Shown in pieces: positions 1-12,637 of a stretch of DNA of 64,000 nt. The translations under genes and the position numbers were made by a program. Position 1 is the stretch's first letter. Every line of letters starts with the position of its first letter. The notes beneath the pieces are model-generated. The model saw nothing but the letters and a program-made list of their open reading frames with translations. It did not search any database and was not told where the DNA came from. Origin of the DNA: Gnetum montanum (Eukaryota; Streptophyta; Gnetopsida; Gnetales; Gnetaceae); assembly GCA_015680685.1 (NCBI GenBank), contig MNCI01010116.1, forward strand, positions 1,720,954 to 1,784,953. Direction: 5' to 3'.

Positions 1-844
1 GTAAGTATGCTAGAAGTTGATAATTAGTTCACAATCGTTGTCTTTCTACTTCAAGTTAGTGAAGTGCAAGTGTATGGTTTAACTCTAAGTGAAGTATATA
101 ATATCTTGATGTTGTCAACTCATGTTACTCCTAAGTTCAAACATAATGAAAATGAGAATAAGTTCTAAATCTAAGTAATAACAAAAATGTAAATCTACTC
201 TATCCTATGGCGATGAGTAGTAATTCCTAGCTTGTTGTACACATCTTGGGCTCACGTAACCATCATTGGGTTACCAAGTGGTATGCTATGGGGTGAAACA
301 ACCAATAACACTATTGGGATTACGTAACACTTACACTTATATGCTTGAAAGCACTCATACTCATTCTACCTTATTGATGAGCGTGGAAAAGTAAAGTGCT
401 TGAAAAATATAAAGAACTATACTAAAGTAAGCATATTAAAGAAATCAAAGTTAAAGTAAGTAAAGAAATTAGCTAAGTAAAAAAAAAAGTAACCAAGTGG
501 ATACTACAATGGTAGAAAAAAATCTTGATCTTTATTATTGTTCATGAATTGTGGCCAAGTACAATCCACTCAAATACAGATTTTTTTCAACTACTCAACA
601 CCACACTATAGGCATTCACTTTATTGCTAAGTGTAAACTACAAAAACAAATTGTAATAGTTTTCCTAAGGGTTGAAATGAAAGTTGTTTCACTGATGTAA
701 CCAAGTGTTGGTATTTATAGGGCTACAAAGCTTCCAATACATCATATCAACAATGACATAGGTGGAGTTGCGATATCGTAGATATGATATTGTAGATGTG
801 ATATCATAGATATGATATCATGGATAAAAAAAATGATTTTATCA
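1..844 (-). mobile_element. Athila-type 3' LTR (family A), cut by window edge
   Basis: Read on the minus strand this matches the plus-strand LTR at 24771-25636 along its length, so it is the same LTR family in opposite orientation. On the minus strand the LTR begins at 844 with TGATAAAA, just after a G-rich polypurine stretch, and runs off the window at base 1; roughly 90 bases of its end are outside. A TATA-like CTATAAATACC lies near 710-722 (minus strand). It would be the 3' LTR of the relic that continues to 6411. Confidence 0.8.
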
Positions 845-856
845 TATCCCCACAAC
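845..856 (-). other. Polypurine tract of minus-strand Athila relic
   Basis: On the minus strand the sequence reads GTTGTGGGGATA immediately before the LTR start. It corresponds to GTGGGGGTA before the LTR at 62697. This is where plus-strand DNA synthesis would be primed. Confidence 0.5.
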
Positions 857-861
857 TGACT

Positions 862-2762
862 AGAAACTTGTCATCAAGTTAAAACAAAGAAAGGATAGAG
901 TTCCTTACAAAATTGAAAGGTATACTCAAACTATAACATGACTACTTATTTACATAACTACTTGACTTTGAATGTTGCATTGTGGTTTGAGTGGTGTTTT
1001 ACAAAATTTTCATGCATAGCATGATGGATACAATTGACAGTAAAAAAAAATAAAACAAAAAAAGAACAAAATGAAAGAGCTCTATGCGGTCTTCCAAGTT
1101 CCTAGTAGTGAAGGCTCCTCCATCTACTTCTTTTCCTTGTCGTCAGGCTTCTAGAATTAGCAATAGTTAAGGAGTGCAAATTTTGTAATGTTTGATGGCA
1201 TCGATACTTCCCATGAGCATGGTAGCTACTGAAAAATATTATTGGCTTTAACATACCAAGCCATAAATTACCTTCTTTCTTCTTAAAATGCCATGGATAC
1301 CTTTGAAAATTCTTGATAATTAGTCATTAAATGGGCTAAGTTTACTGCTACATCCTTTTGATCTTGGTAGCTGGCTTTTACTATTTCTAATTCAAATTTT
1401 ACAACATGTAATTTATGTTGTGCATCCTTCTAATCTACTAACTCTTTCTCATACATGACATAGACTATAGCTACTTGTTGCTCTAGCTTGTTTCTTAGTT
1501 TACCTACTGTTAACATGGCTAGATTAGCATATCAGAGGTTTGCTAATCCCATGTACTCAATGAGATCCTCAATATATAGGTCCTTATTCTTCACTTCAAC
1601 TTGGTGGACATGGACAAGGCTATCTAGAATTGGCTGCCAATCTAGTGTATGCATTGTGATTAAATTAATCTTGGCCTTGTCCATATGGATTTCCTTTTCA
1701 TTAATATGCTTATACATGCCCACCTAGTCTCTTAAGTGTTCCTTGATCCTTACATGCTTTTTGACCTCATTTTTCCACACACTTATCTTAATTATTGATT
1801 TTTTTTCTAATGGCACAAACTTCTTTCATTGATAGAGTTCAATTTTATTTGGCCTACTTATTCATGTCTTGGTTGACTCTAATGAATTATTCTCATACTT
1901 GATGAATGCTATCCTAGAGACCATTTTTCTACTTTTCTATGTTTTGCAATCTTGTATTATCAATAGCAAGTTTCTTANCCCAGCTTCCAACCTTTGCACT
2001 TCATTTTTTTCATGCTTTGCCCTTGTTTCCACCATGATCATCTTTCCCTTTTTTTTAATTAGATCAAAGTGAATTGCAATAATATTGCTTGGGATATTAA
2101 AGAGATTTTGCATGACTTATCCTATCTACAACAGTCGATCGAGGACATCTTGGTGTTCTACTTGAGTCATAGATGTTCTGGCTAGCATTTCAACATCTCT
2201 TGTTCCTATAATATCCATTGGTGGCACACTAGAAATATTAAAGAATTCCTTAATATGATTAGTGATTACTTTTGCTACTCCCACTACATCTTGGTGTTGC
2301 ATTACCACTACTATGGCTCCTTCTCTAGTTTCTAGCATAACCTGGAAAGATGTATTATTCCTAGAAATCTATTGTACCTAGTCATCATCCTCTCCTACCT
2401 ATAGGGATACCTGCCTACAAGTAGGTCCTATTGATACAAAAAACCTTATGGACTTATCCCTTACTAAGTACAAAGAAAAACCTTCCCTTGCTCCCCAACT
2501 GATTATGTCTACAATATGTTGACAATGGATCATGGAAGGCTTGTAGTCTTGTTATGTAGGTGGAGCACTCTATCCAAGTCTATCACTAGTAAGTATTAAC
2601 CCACTAGGTTCTTCTTGTTCTTATTGTCTAGTTGTTGAAATGTTACTTGTTGGTGTGGATCCTACTATCCCCTTAGTTTTTTATTGGCTTCTCCATCTGA
2701 TCCTTCTTTGGTGGTACTAGTTTAGACATCTTGGCATACGATGCATTCTGATATTTTCTTAG
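862..2762 (-). pseudogene. Env-like 3' ORF remnant, Athila relic
   Basis: This minus-strand stretch matches the 3' ORF of the plus-strand Athila relic (21640-24560) piece by piece. For example, the open piece at 1723-1532 (DWQPILDSLVHVHQVEVKN) is the same as plus-strand sequence near 23970-24060, and 2338-2126 matches 22040-23290. The reading frame is broken by many stops. In Athila elements a long ORF of unproven function, often called env-like, sits between integrase and the 3' LTR; that is established for the group. No signal peptide or fusion peptide can be defended here. One ambiguous base (N) lies at 1978. The N-terminal third of the ORF is missing compared with the copy at 20736. Confidence 0.6.
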
Positions 2763-2815
2763 CTAAGTGCGATGAGCATCCATTCCTTGATTATCTATAC
2801 ACATCCTTAAATGCT
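2763..2815 (-). repeat. LTR-derived patch between gag and env-like ORF
   Basis: About 45 bases match the LTR at 5526-6411 around 5813-5857: a GCGATGA-CATCCA core followed by an ATTATCT-TA-ACATC core. It sits where pol should be, so it probably marks the junction of a deletion or recombination that removed pol. Confidence 0.45.
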
Positions 2816-5330
2816 TGTAATCAAGTCGTACTTAAGTTAAGAAGATCACTCATTACTAGTTGGATCTTCCTTAAAATGATAAGAAGCACTTAAGAATCCT
2901 GAAGATTAGAATGGGGGTAACCCCTAGGATGAAACAATTGGTTGTGATAAGGATTAATAAGTGGATAATTAGAATCCATGCATGTATGAAACATTGGTAA
3001 CTGTTCATGCCCTAGCCACTAGGTGTTTATTGGTGGTGTGGTGGCTAGGTAGAAAAATTATTGGTCACACACTTGATGGTTAAATATATGGTGGGTCAGA
3101 GTATGGGGTGTGTTGACATTATGGATGTTTGGCCCATGATTGCACCCTTGGTCATGATATGGTATGCATGGATTTATTTGTCTCCCCAAACTATTATTTT
3201 CATTATTTGGATTTGGGATTGGAGTATTGATGGAGGGTGGCTTGTGTGTATGATTAGAGGATAGTGGTGGTGAAAAGGAAGGTGATGCACTAGATTGGCA
3301 TTGTGCTAACTTGGACGATATAGTGGATCCATGCATGGTCTACTTTGGCTTACGACCTTTTCTCCAAAAGGGATGTTTTCTACATTGTAGTTGAGACCCA
3401 CTAGTGTCAACATGTCTATGCACATACGCAACACAAGTAGCATTCATTTGTTGATATTGTAGTGTGAGACCTTATTGTGTCCTTGGTTATGGCATATAAT
3501 GTAGTGAAGTATGAGAATATCAAGGGTAGGATGAATGGTAAGATGCACAAGGTGGTGATCCTTCAGGGGATTTCATGGGTTGATGGTACTCGAGAGAGTG
3601 GTAGTGACAATTTGAAGTAGAGGATGTAGAACTGGTTGGAGAAACAAGGTGTTAAACATAATATTTGTGCTATTTCAATGGGTAGGATTGATTTGGTGGT
3701 GGCCTCCCCCATTATTGTGGTTGATGCCACTATATTTGATGACCATGTTAAGGTTGGTACTAAGTCCCCCTAGGATGGTACAATTGATTGTGGAACTATC
3801 TATAATTACCTTGTAGAAGAGGAAATTTCCTAGGCATGTACTTTTGCACAAACTTTGAATTTAAGGTACTTTTCCAATACTCCTATAGATGTGACAAGAC
3901 TAGGCAACGGTCCTTTGGATGGTCATATATGCAAATGTCACATCCATTATCTTCATCTGAAGTTGAGTCTATAGCCTGACTTTTGTCAACCACTTTTCTC
4001 GTTTGCCAAAAAGTGTTCATGGCTACTTCTTGGTTTTGTAGCCTTTGTTGATTATGATCACTTGGCTTATTTCACATGATTCTCTCCTCAACCATCTTGA
4101 TGAGAGTTGTAATGTTTTTAGATACCCATTTAGACATCCTATTCAACTTTGCTTCAAGTTCATTAATAGACTTTTGTATCGACAAGGTATGTTGTGGGAC
4201 CACCTTATCGAGAGTGGTTTTGTTCTCCTTACCATACATCTAGACCTCCCTTTGTTGAAGGGTTGGGTCCTATTGATATTTCTCAAAATTCTCCCATTTT
4301 CATATCTCTCCTTATTCTTTTGCCACATTCTTGATTAGCTTTTGGATCTGATGGACTTGGAGCTTGTATAATTGTCCTAGGGCATAGATTCCAAGGGTCT
4401 CCCTTATTTCATTATGAAGCCCATCTATGATGTAGAAAAGTTATCTTTTCTTGGAGAAACCATGGCCTAGGCATCTATTCAATAAGGCATAATATCTATC
4501 TAAGGTCATGTCCAAGCGTTCATGTTGTTCTTGCTTCCACTCTTGGATCTATCTCCTCAGGTTGGACACTCTCACATACATTTGGTATTTCTCGTTAAAA
4601 AGTTTTAACATTGTTGACCATTGTTAGATTGAATTTGGTGTCAATTATTGATACCATACTTTGGATATATTAATTAGTATCCTAGGAAAGATCTTAAGCT
4701 TTTGCCATCCATTTTTAATGTTATAACAAATATAGGCATCTTGGAAGGCTTATAAATGATGTTGCAAATCTAAATCATAACCTCTCGCAAATTTAGAAAT
4801 ATTATTCATGTCAAGCTTGGGTGGATGACTCTATTTGCAATGCCTACAAGATATCTTAACTACCTCTATGATTTGCATTAGGTTACTAGTGGCCAAGAAG
4901 GGCTCATCATCATCAAACAAGTTATGATGAAAATCTCTATTAAGTTGATGGTGATAATTAGACTTGTGTTCATGTTGATGACCTTGAGTGTGCCTATGGA
5001 TTCGATTTTTACTTTTATTCCAACCCTTTAGTGGAACTTTATCCCTATACCTACGTTCAGCTTCGTCAAAACTAGATGTTGAAGGGAAAGAGGAAGATGA
5101 GAAACTTGAAGGATTACCATGGCTTCTATGGTGTTCCCTAGGGTCCCTTAATTTATCATTCCTTGGTTTCCAGGAGGTCTTAAGCCTTGAGGCCTTCCTT
5201 AGTTTAGGACCTATGTCATCTCCTCCAAGATTGTCTATCTTAGGTGAATGTAGCCTTTGAGTGTTATCAAGGTGATCATGAACATAAGAAACCCCTTTAT
5301 AAAGTTGGTCACTTCAATTTTCTCCATCAT
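2816..5330 (-). pseudogene. Athila-type gag remnant
   Basis: Read on the minus strand this gives a degraded Gag. Around 4480-4380 it encodes the string matching HHIIDGL at 54420-54450 of the other Athila copy, a region typical of the Gag capsid domain. Around 3960-3900 it reads C-D-I-C-I-Y-D-H-P-K-D-R-C, a CX2CX3HX4C zinc knuckle shared with the copies at 14717 and 54901. From 3360 to 2900 lies a Pro/Gln/Asn-rich tail. Gag would form the virus-like particle in the cytoplasm. The frame has numerous stops and shifts. It is followed not by protease but by the LTR patch and the env-like ORF. Confidence 0.65.
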
Positions 5331-5503
5331 ATATCTTGTTAGTTATCCAATGAATATTTTTGCTATACAATGTGTTGTCACTTCCATGTGAGAGAGACAT
5401 TGTTGTTGGTTTATGTTGTGTGTGTTATAATGTTTCTTGAAAGATATACCATTAATATCATTACAATGATCATGTATGTTATAACTAATCTAGATAACTA
5501 GCA

Positions 5504-5524
5504 CCATCCCAGGCAATGGCACTA
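5504..5524 (-). other. Primer-binding site, tRNA-Asp type
   Basis: The minus strand reads TAGTGCCATTGCCTGGGATG directly after the LTR end. Athila elements are known to use tRNA-Asp (TGGCGCCGTTGCCGGGGAT); the differences seen here are almost all transitions at C or G. Confidence 0.7.
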
Positions 5525-5525
5525 A

Positions 5526-6411
5526 TGATGAGCAGCAAGGTACACCTATGCTCAACCATATGAATCACACGCATTCATGCATGATCTGGTTGAATTTCAT
5601 GGATGGGACTAGTTGTGGTATCTAGATCGTTATGCTCTGATCGCAGTTCGCTATCTTCCCACTTGGACTAGTGGTAGCTTTGTCACGTATGGTTTAGTCC
5701 AAAGTGAGGCGTATGATGTTTTCTAATTCTACTTTGCTCCTAATGATAATAAAGAGATAAATTAATTAAGATAATGAATAATGGAAACAAAGATCTAAAC
5801 TAGCCTATGTGCGATGAATATCCACTCTTAATCATCTGTATATGTCTTGGACTTCATGTGACTACTTCTAGGATTACCGAGTGTATGTCACTGGGTGTGC
5901 CAAACAATATACTACTGGATTACCAAGTACTTTACACTTAAACACTTGTGATTAAGGCATACGCATTATGCTTAATGACAAGAATAGTAAATAACAATAA
6001 ATGAAAATGTTAAATAAAGGAAATAGTAAATAATTAACAATTAAAAGCAATAATAATCTAAGTGGATGCTACAATGATGGAAGAAATATGAATCTTTACT
6101 GCCAATCATGTAACATGTACAAGTACGTTACAATCGAACAAAGGCATTGTACGATTACAAACATCACACTACGAGCATGCACTGAAAATAACAAAACCTA
6201 GGAAAGACTATCAAAAGCTGAAAACTAAAAACTATCTTCTCTATTGCCTATTACTTTTTCAACCAAGCACTCATGTGTTATATTTATAGGCCAACATAGA
6301 GGAGGCAACATTGGATATCTGACATCACTTTCTAACCCTGACATTGGATACTAGACGTTGGGGCTCCAATGTCAGGTATCCAAAGTTAGGACCTAACAAA
6401 CCATGACTCAT
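5526..6411 (-). mobile_element. Athila-type 5' LTR (family E)
   Basis: On the minus strand it ends in CTCATCA at 5526, followed by a tRNA-Asp-type primer site. It contains a TATA-like CCTATAAATATAA near 6275-6290. It is similar to, but clearly diverged from, the LTRs at 1-844 and 52121-53013. The upper boundary near 6411 is judged from the switch to chromovirus gag sequence and may be off by tens of bases. It is placed as the 5' LTR of the gag at 2816-5330. Confidence 0.65.
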
Positions 6412-6424
6412 TAGAATTCATGCT

Positions 6425-7470
6425 AAAGAAAAAGTTGAAAAGACATCCTTCTATCATGAAGCCATCAAGAAGCTAAAATTTCATAGATAAGGAGATCAGG
6501 AGGTAAAATATTTTTATGTTGAATTTTGTAAAGCTTTGAAAAAGTCTAATGCTCATTGGACTAACTATGAGCAAGCTTTTAACTTCATTGGTGGATTAAG
6601 GATGTAGTATTAGCAAGAATTAGCATTCTATAAGCCTAATACTCTTGATGAAGCCTACAATATTACTCTCAATCATAAAATGAAAATCACAAGGTTTGGG
6701 TTAAAGAAGAATAAAGATTACAAGAAAAGAAATGAGAAAGAAATAACTTACAAGTCAAGGAAATCATCCAAGGAGGATGGTGAAGATGAACCAAAAAAGA
6801 AAGAAAGGGAGTCTACTTCTCCTAGGAGGGGAAGACAAAGGGAGCAATCTAGAAGAGGTAATAATATATGTTATAATTGTGGTGAATTAGGTCATAGATA
6901 ATGGAAATGTACAAATCCAAAGAAGAATGCCTCTAAGGATAGGAAAACTCAAACTATGTAAGAGGATGAGCCTGAATCTTCAAAGAAGGTATGTGAACAT
7001 GATCCCTTATACATTGTTGATCAAAATGAGTTGTATAGTTGTACTTTTATTGGACCTGTTAGTATCAATGAAGATGTTATAAGAAAGAGTTTGTTTAGAA
7101 CTCAATGTAATGTTCAAGGTCATTCCTTGAGTATGCTCATTGGTGGTGAAGCACAAGAAAATGTGATTTCTACTAAAGTTGTGAAGTCATTGCATTTAGT
7201 TACAATTCATCACCCTAATCCATATAAAGTGCATTGGTTAATGAATAATCATTATAAGAAAGTTAAGGAACAATGCCTTATTGATAATTCCATTGGATAT
7301 TTTTATATCAAATTCTTTATGATGTATTGCCTATTGATTGTTCAGATCTTATATTTTCTAGACCATGGAATTATGATAATAAGGTCATTTTTAATGGAGA
7401 AAATAATAGCTGGATTGTAAGACAAGGCAATCATAAGTTTAGATTGTTGTCCTCTATTATCGATAATGAG
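6425..7470 (+). pseudogene. Chromovirus-like gag-protease remnant
   Basis: The first part (6500-6900) resembles the C-terminal half of a Ty3/gypsy Gag. It includes a basic, Lys/Arg-rich stretch (6690-6870) and a canonical CX2CX4HX4C zinc knuckle (CYNCGELGHR-WKC) at 6870-6911, whose Arg is followed by an in-frame TAA. From 7050 the frame reads FRTQCNVQGHSLSMLIGG, the protease region of chromoviruses (usual active site DGGS or DSG), here with the catalytic Asp lost. A frameshift near 7330 moves the protein to another frame, where SRPWNYD matches the usual GRPWQFD flap-end motif. The 5' LTR and N-terminal Gag are absent. A Reina-type chromovirus is my best guess, from motif style only. Confidence 0.7.
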
Positions 7471-8090
7471 GTTGGTAACTTGAATTCTTCATTGATGCTT
7501 CCTAGTTGTAAGGGGATTGTGAGGGTGAATACTATTTGTGACGATGAAATTTTCTTTGATGTTGAAGAGAATGCATTTGATATGGAGTCTATTACTGATT
7601 GTATGAAGTCTCATATAAATGAGAAAACATTTTTTTGTGCTACTATTCAATCTTGGGTGTTGATGATAGTAGTATATTGTTTGATGCTTTTGGGTACTTG
7701 TGTAAGTGTTGGGCTGAAATTTGTATTGGCTAGAAGATGTTGGAAGAATAAGGAAGATCTATTGGTAGAAAGTGGAGAAATGCCACTAGTATTGGGACAT
7801 AGGGGAAGGAGGCCTACTCCATGGATTGATGTTAACAATTATTTTTTGAGATTCTTGTGCCATTCTTTTGTAGGTTTGAGTCATCATGGGGATGTAAGGG
7901 AAGCATTCCAAGGAGATGCTCAAATGAAGAAAGCATGGTGGGGCATGAGTACAAGCCTTCATGGACAAGGGAAGCTCAAAACAAAAACCTCAACTAATAC
8001 TCATTCTTATGATATATTTGATGCATTGAGTTTTTATTATTATGATAAGAGTGATGGACTTAAGTCATGGGGTCATGGTGCCTTCTAGCT
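7471..8090 (+). pseudogene. Open tail downstream of chromovirus protease
   Basis: The frame stays open from 7327 to 8088 (253 codons in total), unusually long for this decayed region. After about 50 residues of protease the sequence is no longer recognisable: no RT, RNase H or integrase motif is visible. It contains a hydrophobic stretch at about 7660-7720 and a polar, Ser/Tyr-rich end. Since the 3' LTR follows within 70 bases, most of pol has been lost. The tail may combine the protease-RT linker with the far C-terminus of pol, but I cannot prove this. Confidence 0.4.
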
Positions 8091-8155
8091 TGTGAAAGGT
8101 CATCAAGCATGACATTTTAAGGGTAGGAGAGATGATAAGGACATCACCCAAACCT

Positions 8156-8943
8156 TGTGTAATCATCAATGTATCTTAAGTATGTGCGTATGCTATGTTT
8201 GTATTTCTTCTTATGTTGACATTTTGATGATGATTCCATGGTGCTTTACCATGTTTGGGGATGTTTTGGGGCTATTTTGATGAGTGAAGGATGTTTTGGA
8301 AGCTATGGGGACTTGTTTGGAGGCGTTTGGAGGTTCTAGGCCTTAAAACAAGCATCTTTGGATTTTGGCCTTACAAAGAGACATCCCAACTACATTTTAG
8401 ACATCTCAACTATGACCTCTACTACAAGACATCTTCCCCAAGACATATACTTTGATATCCTCTACATTTAGGATAGACATCTATTGTTTCTCATAGACAT
8501 CTCACATAGATTTTAATGAACATCAAGCTGAATGAAAGATTAAATGGAAGATGAAAGGTCACATCAAGAAGCCATAAATAAGAGTCCAATGCTAGAGAAA
8601 GAGTGAGAGATTTGAAAAGTCTCTTATTTACGTGAGAGGCAAGGGAGAGCACTTGAGAGAGGTTAAGAGAATCTCTTATAAGTGTCTTTTCTTGAGCTTT
8701 AGCTCCATTATGAGCAATTGAGGATTGAGAGGGGACATGTGTGGCCTCTAAGATTCTTGGGAGAGGTTTGAATTAAGCTTGGATCCTCATCTTTTATGTA
8801 ATTTTCTGCATATTGAGAGTTTTCTTATAAAAAAGGAAAATTTTTCCAATTCATTATCTTGTTCTTGCTTCTAAGTTGAATTTTACTTAGAAAGCTTGTG
8901 GAATGGATCCTTTTTCTAGTCTATTGAGGTAGGCTCCACATCA
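8156..8943 (+). mobile_element. Chromovirus-like 3' LTR
   Basis: It matches, in opposite orientation, the solo LTR at 22125-23139 from start to end (for example TTGGAGGCGTTTGGAGG against the complement of 22990-23010). It ends in CCACATCA at 8943, against CCCTACACCA in the solo copy. A TATA-like CCATAAATAAGAG is at 8571-8583. A purine-rich tract (8119-8141) lies just upstream. At 8944 the minus-strand Athila RT sequence begins abruptly. Confidence 0.75.
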
Positions 8944-9560
8944 ATATCCATCAAGGAAACAATAGTACTGGTGTCTTGTAATGGTGTTGAGGACTTGGTT
9001 AATAAATGGTAGAGGAAAGTAATTCTTGAATGTTGCTAAATTCAATAATCGAAAGTTAATGTAGACCCTTCACTTGCCACCTTTATTTAGGATAATGACT
9101 AAGGGACTAATCCTTTCACTGTCTTCTATTGAATATATGCATCTTCCTTTTATTAGTTTCTCGAATTCTTGATTTACCACTTCTTTAATTTTATGAATCA
9201 ATGTTCTTTGAGGCTGGTGACATGGTTTGATAAGTGGATTTGTATAAATTCAGCATTGGCATATGCGTGGATCAATGCCTATTATTTCATCATAGGACCA
9301 TGCAAATGTTGTTAGCCATTTATTCATCACTTCCAATAATATTTTCTTCTATTCTTTATCAAAATTGACATTAATAATTATGGGTTTCTTATTATTTAAA
9401 AAAGCATAGTTTGGTACTTCTAGTAGGGCTTTCAACTCAATGATTCTAGTTCAAACTTATCTAGTATTTCTAGCTATTCCCACTTGATGTCTTCCTCTTA
9501 ATGTGAGTGTACATAGGGGTCTTTCTTCCTTAACTTCTCTAACTCATCACATTCTTCATT
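8944..9560 (-). pseudogene. Athila RT N-terminal fragment and linker
   Basis: The minus strand reads FAWSYDEIIGIDPRICQ (near 9310-9250), the conserved approach to RT in Ty3/gypsy elements, and then VPK-GGK and FPLPFINQVLNTI up to 8950. It matches 16340-16700 of the plus-strand relic. The RT stops at 8944, before the catalytic FMDD block, because the chromovirus fragment joins there. Stops and shifts are frequent. Confidence 0.75.
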
Positions 9561-10420
9561 GTAGGAACTTATATTTTGATTAGATGGTTTCATGTATATT
9601 TTGGACTTTCTTTCTTTTTCAGTAATCAGCCAATAGGTGCCTTCTTATTTGGTGGCTACTGCATACAACCATTGTTGCACACACATATCTTCTACACATT
9701 GAGTAGATGCTATAGTAATTTCTTCTTTGATGGACTAAATTTTCCACACATAATTACACCTATTATCACTATATGTGATACATAGAACTTGACATCTTTG
9801 TATGATTCTAACCTCATCTTCCTTGGAAATTTTCAACGACAAGTCTCTAATACCTAGCTTAGCATCCATAGTGCTAAGTCATGCTCTTCCCATGATTATA
9901 GAACATTCTCCCTTATTTTTTTTCACATGTATCACTAAGAAGTTATCACTATATGTGATACATAGAACTTGATATCTCTGTATGATTCTAACTACATCTT
10001 CCTTGGAAATTTTCAAGAACAAGTCTCTAATTCCTAACTTCCCATGCATAGTACTAAGTCGTGCTCTTCCAATGACTATAAAAAATTATCCCTTATTTTT
10101 TTCCACCTGTATCACTAAGAAGTTAGCAGGGCAAGACCAACCACTTATGGTGATAATGACATCGTCCACTTGTCCTAGTGGAATAGTGATTGACTGGTCT
10201 ACAAGCTTTAATTAGATCTTGTTCTTCTTTAGTGGAGGAAGATTCCAAGCTTTGTACATATCTTGTGAAATCAAGTTTACTCATGACCTAGAATCTAATA
10301 GAGTTTTGCATGATTTATGTCTTGCTATTTGGAGATATACTAAGGGACTTTTGAGATCTATTTTCTTCTTGGGAAGTGCTCCTGCCTTAATCCAGTGTGT
10401 GATAGTTTGAGTGGGCATGA
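9561..10420 (-). pseudogene. Athila aspartic protease remnant with internal duplication
   Basis: On the minus strand near 10310 the frame reads CKTLLDSRS-VNLIS, the retropepsin active-site region with DSG changed to DSR. Further on it reads IGRARLSTM, the conserved GR-WLST segment after the flap. The next 180 bases are present twice in tandem (9764-9943 and 9944-10123), so the C-terminal protease segment is doubled. The protease would cleave Gag-Pol in the particle. The copy at 15400 keeps DSG intact, so this one is the more damaged. Confidence 0.7.
9764..10123. repeat. 180-bp tandem duplication inside protease
   Basis: Two direct copies of a 180-bp unit lie end to end, each opening with TATCACTATATGTGATA and closing with ATCACTAAGAAGT. 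By eye they are about 90% identical. The unit is 60 codons, so frame is kept. The opening 17 bases are themselves palindromic. Confidence 0.85.
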
Positions 10421-12637
10421 TAGTGATTAAATTTGAATTTGTAAAATGTGAGAGCTTGGTATTCTCTCAAAACGTGTGTGTGGATTGGGTTAAAATGGGT
10501 GATGTTCCAATCCTTTAAACCTTTTCTAGACTTGTTCTAAAAAATGAATGTTTCCTAGATCTAGGTTCTTTCATTATCACAGCCTTTTGTGTCTTTACTA
10601 TCCTAGTAGAATTCTTCTAATGTGGTTGTGTTAGTAGTTATTTTTGCATGAACAATGGTGGTACTAGTGGTAGAGAGTTAGGAGTTGAAACTGATGAACC
10701 AATTGATGGTAATGTGCATAAGAATTAGGATCCATTCATAGAGTAGCCCGGTAATACTCTAGTGGATAGTAGTGAGAGGAGGTATGGACTGAAGAATTTC
10801 TGGGAGAGATTGCATATTGAACGTAATATCCATAAGGATTGAGTTTCCTATATGGATATTTCTTCCTTGGTTGTGGAATTTTCCATGCTTGTCATTATTT
10901 CCACTATGACTGGTATTTCTCTTGTGGCTAATGATAGGCTCCACTTGGATAGTATGAAAATTGGAAGGGTTGTCTAAGATTACCCTATGGATAAGGTAAT
11001 CGTTTTGATATCTACTTTTTGACAAATCTTGGGATAAGTGCATATGTCCTAAGCTTTTGCAAGTGGACCATGGCAGGACAACATCCCTTAGGATGTTCAT
11101 ATTGGTGCACTCTGCATCCTTCTTCATCTTCTAAACTATAGTTTGTAAATTCCTCAACTATAGCAATGTTTCCTTTATGTTTGTAATTCCCTCATCCATT
11201 ATCTCTTCTTTTCGTCTTTTCCTTTTTCTTGTTTAGCACTTCCTCAATCTTCTCCTCCACTATCTTAAGGATAGTAGCAAATTTATCATCTACTAAATCC
11301 CACATTTATTACCTTTGTTGCAATGTCATTCACTAATTTCTAAATGGGTAGAGTCTTCTTTTGAATGACATCTTCTAAAGTTTCATCTTTTTTTCTATTG
11401 CACATTCTAACATCTCTTTTCCTTATTGTAGTATCTCAATTGTATTTATTAGCTTGTTCCCTTTTCTTTCATTCTTTTTCTTCTTTGGCCACATGGTCTA
11501 TCAAATTTTAATTTGATGGACTATATTTTTTGATAATATTCCTTGGGAATATTAATAATATGCTTTAGTTATTCCCTTTGTGAAAATTCATGGCTTGAGC
11601 ATCTATGTACTAGAGAATAATATCTACCCATTGTCATGTTAAGAAATTCATGTACTCCTTGCTTCCATCCTTGGATTTATTTCCTAAAATTGGAGACTCT
11701 TGAGAAGGTTTGATACTTATCATTAAAGAGATCTAGCATGGTACTCTATCATGGGATCAATTTTGGTTTTAAAGATTGGTACCAACTTTCTGCTTCCTTG
11801 ATGAGGGTCTTGGGGAACAACTTTAACTTCTACCAATGACTCTCAATATTCTAAAGGGAAAAAGTATTATGGAATTCTTGAAGATGATACTATGGATCCA
11901 CATTATATCCACTTTCAAATTTGGAAATATTGTTCATGTCGAGTCGCTTGATGTGACTATCCCTTATGTGCTTAGTAGGGATGTACACTCCTTCTCTAAT
12001 GTTAATCATCCTGTGAGTGGCTAGTGGGGGTTCTTCATAATTATTGGGTTCATAGGCTCAATTGTAGTTTTCACCCCTTGAATAATCATAGTATCTCTTT
12101 GTTTCTTCATGCTTGATTCTATCTCTTTGTTGCTCAGAGTCATATTCTTCTTCATCAGGATACCTTCTTCGATATTCATGTCTCTCATGATCTCTACATC
12201 TTTTTCGTATCATAGTCTTTGGGTATTCTTTTACTCTTATTGAATTCCACTAATGATAGTGAGGAAGAAGAGGAAGCAATTAGAGAATGATGTCGGTTGG
12301 TTCTCCTTTTGTGACTCCACAATTCATTTTCTTCTGGTTCTGTGGAAGCTCTAAGCCTTAAGCTTCACCTATGTTTGCAGTCTTCTACATCTCTTCTAGG
12401 TGTTTCCATAAGGATCAAATGTAATTGTATTTTGACATGTTCCTCTAGATGAATGATAGGAATTTGTAAATGGGATTCATGGTTTTGGTGAAATTTTTCC
12501 ATTATGAATGTATCATCATTGATTTCTTCCAAGATAGGATTATGGATTACTTTCTTTCCTTTCTTGTCTTCATGTCTTGTCTCCATGGTAGCATCTCTTC
12601 TTACTTGTTCTTTTGTGGGTTGATATGGCCTAGTCAT
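10421..12637 (-). pseudogene. Athila-type gag remnant (second relic)
   Basis: A plausible start is ATG at 12637 (minus strand, MTRPYQPTKEQ). The chain runs through a charged, Arg-rich region (12360-12150), the capsid-like region (about 11950-11550), and the knuckle near 11090 where the first half reads CRVH rather than CX2C (second Cys lost). It ends in a Pro/Asn-rich tail by 10760. It matches the plus-strand gag at 13288-15300 with many single-base changes. The minus-strand open piece 11127-10759 is in a shifted frame relative to the knuckle, so it is not the native frame throughout. Confidence 0.65.

Noticed and set aside
1978-1978. Ambiguous base N
   Set aside because: A single unresolved base in a decayed ORF; no biological meaning.
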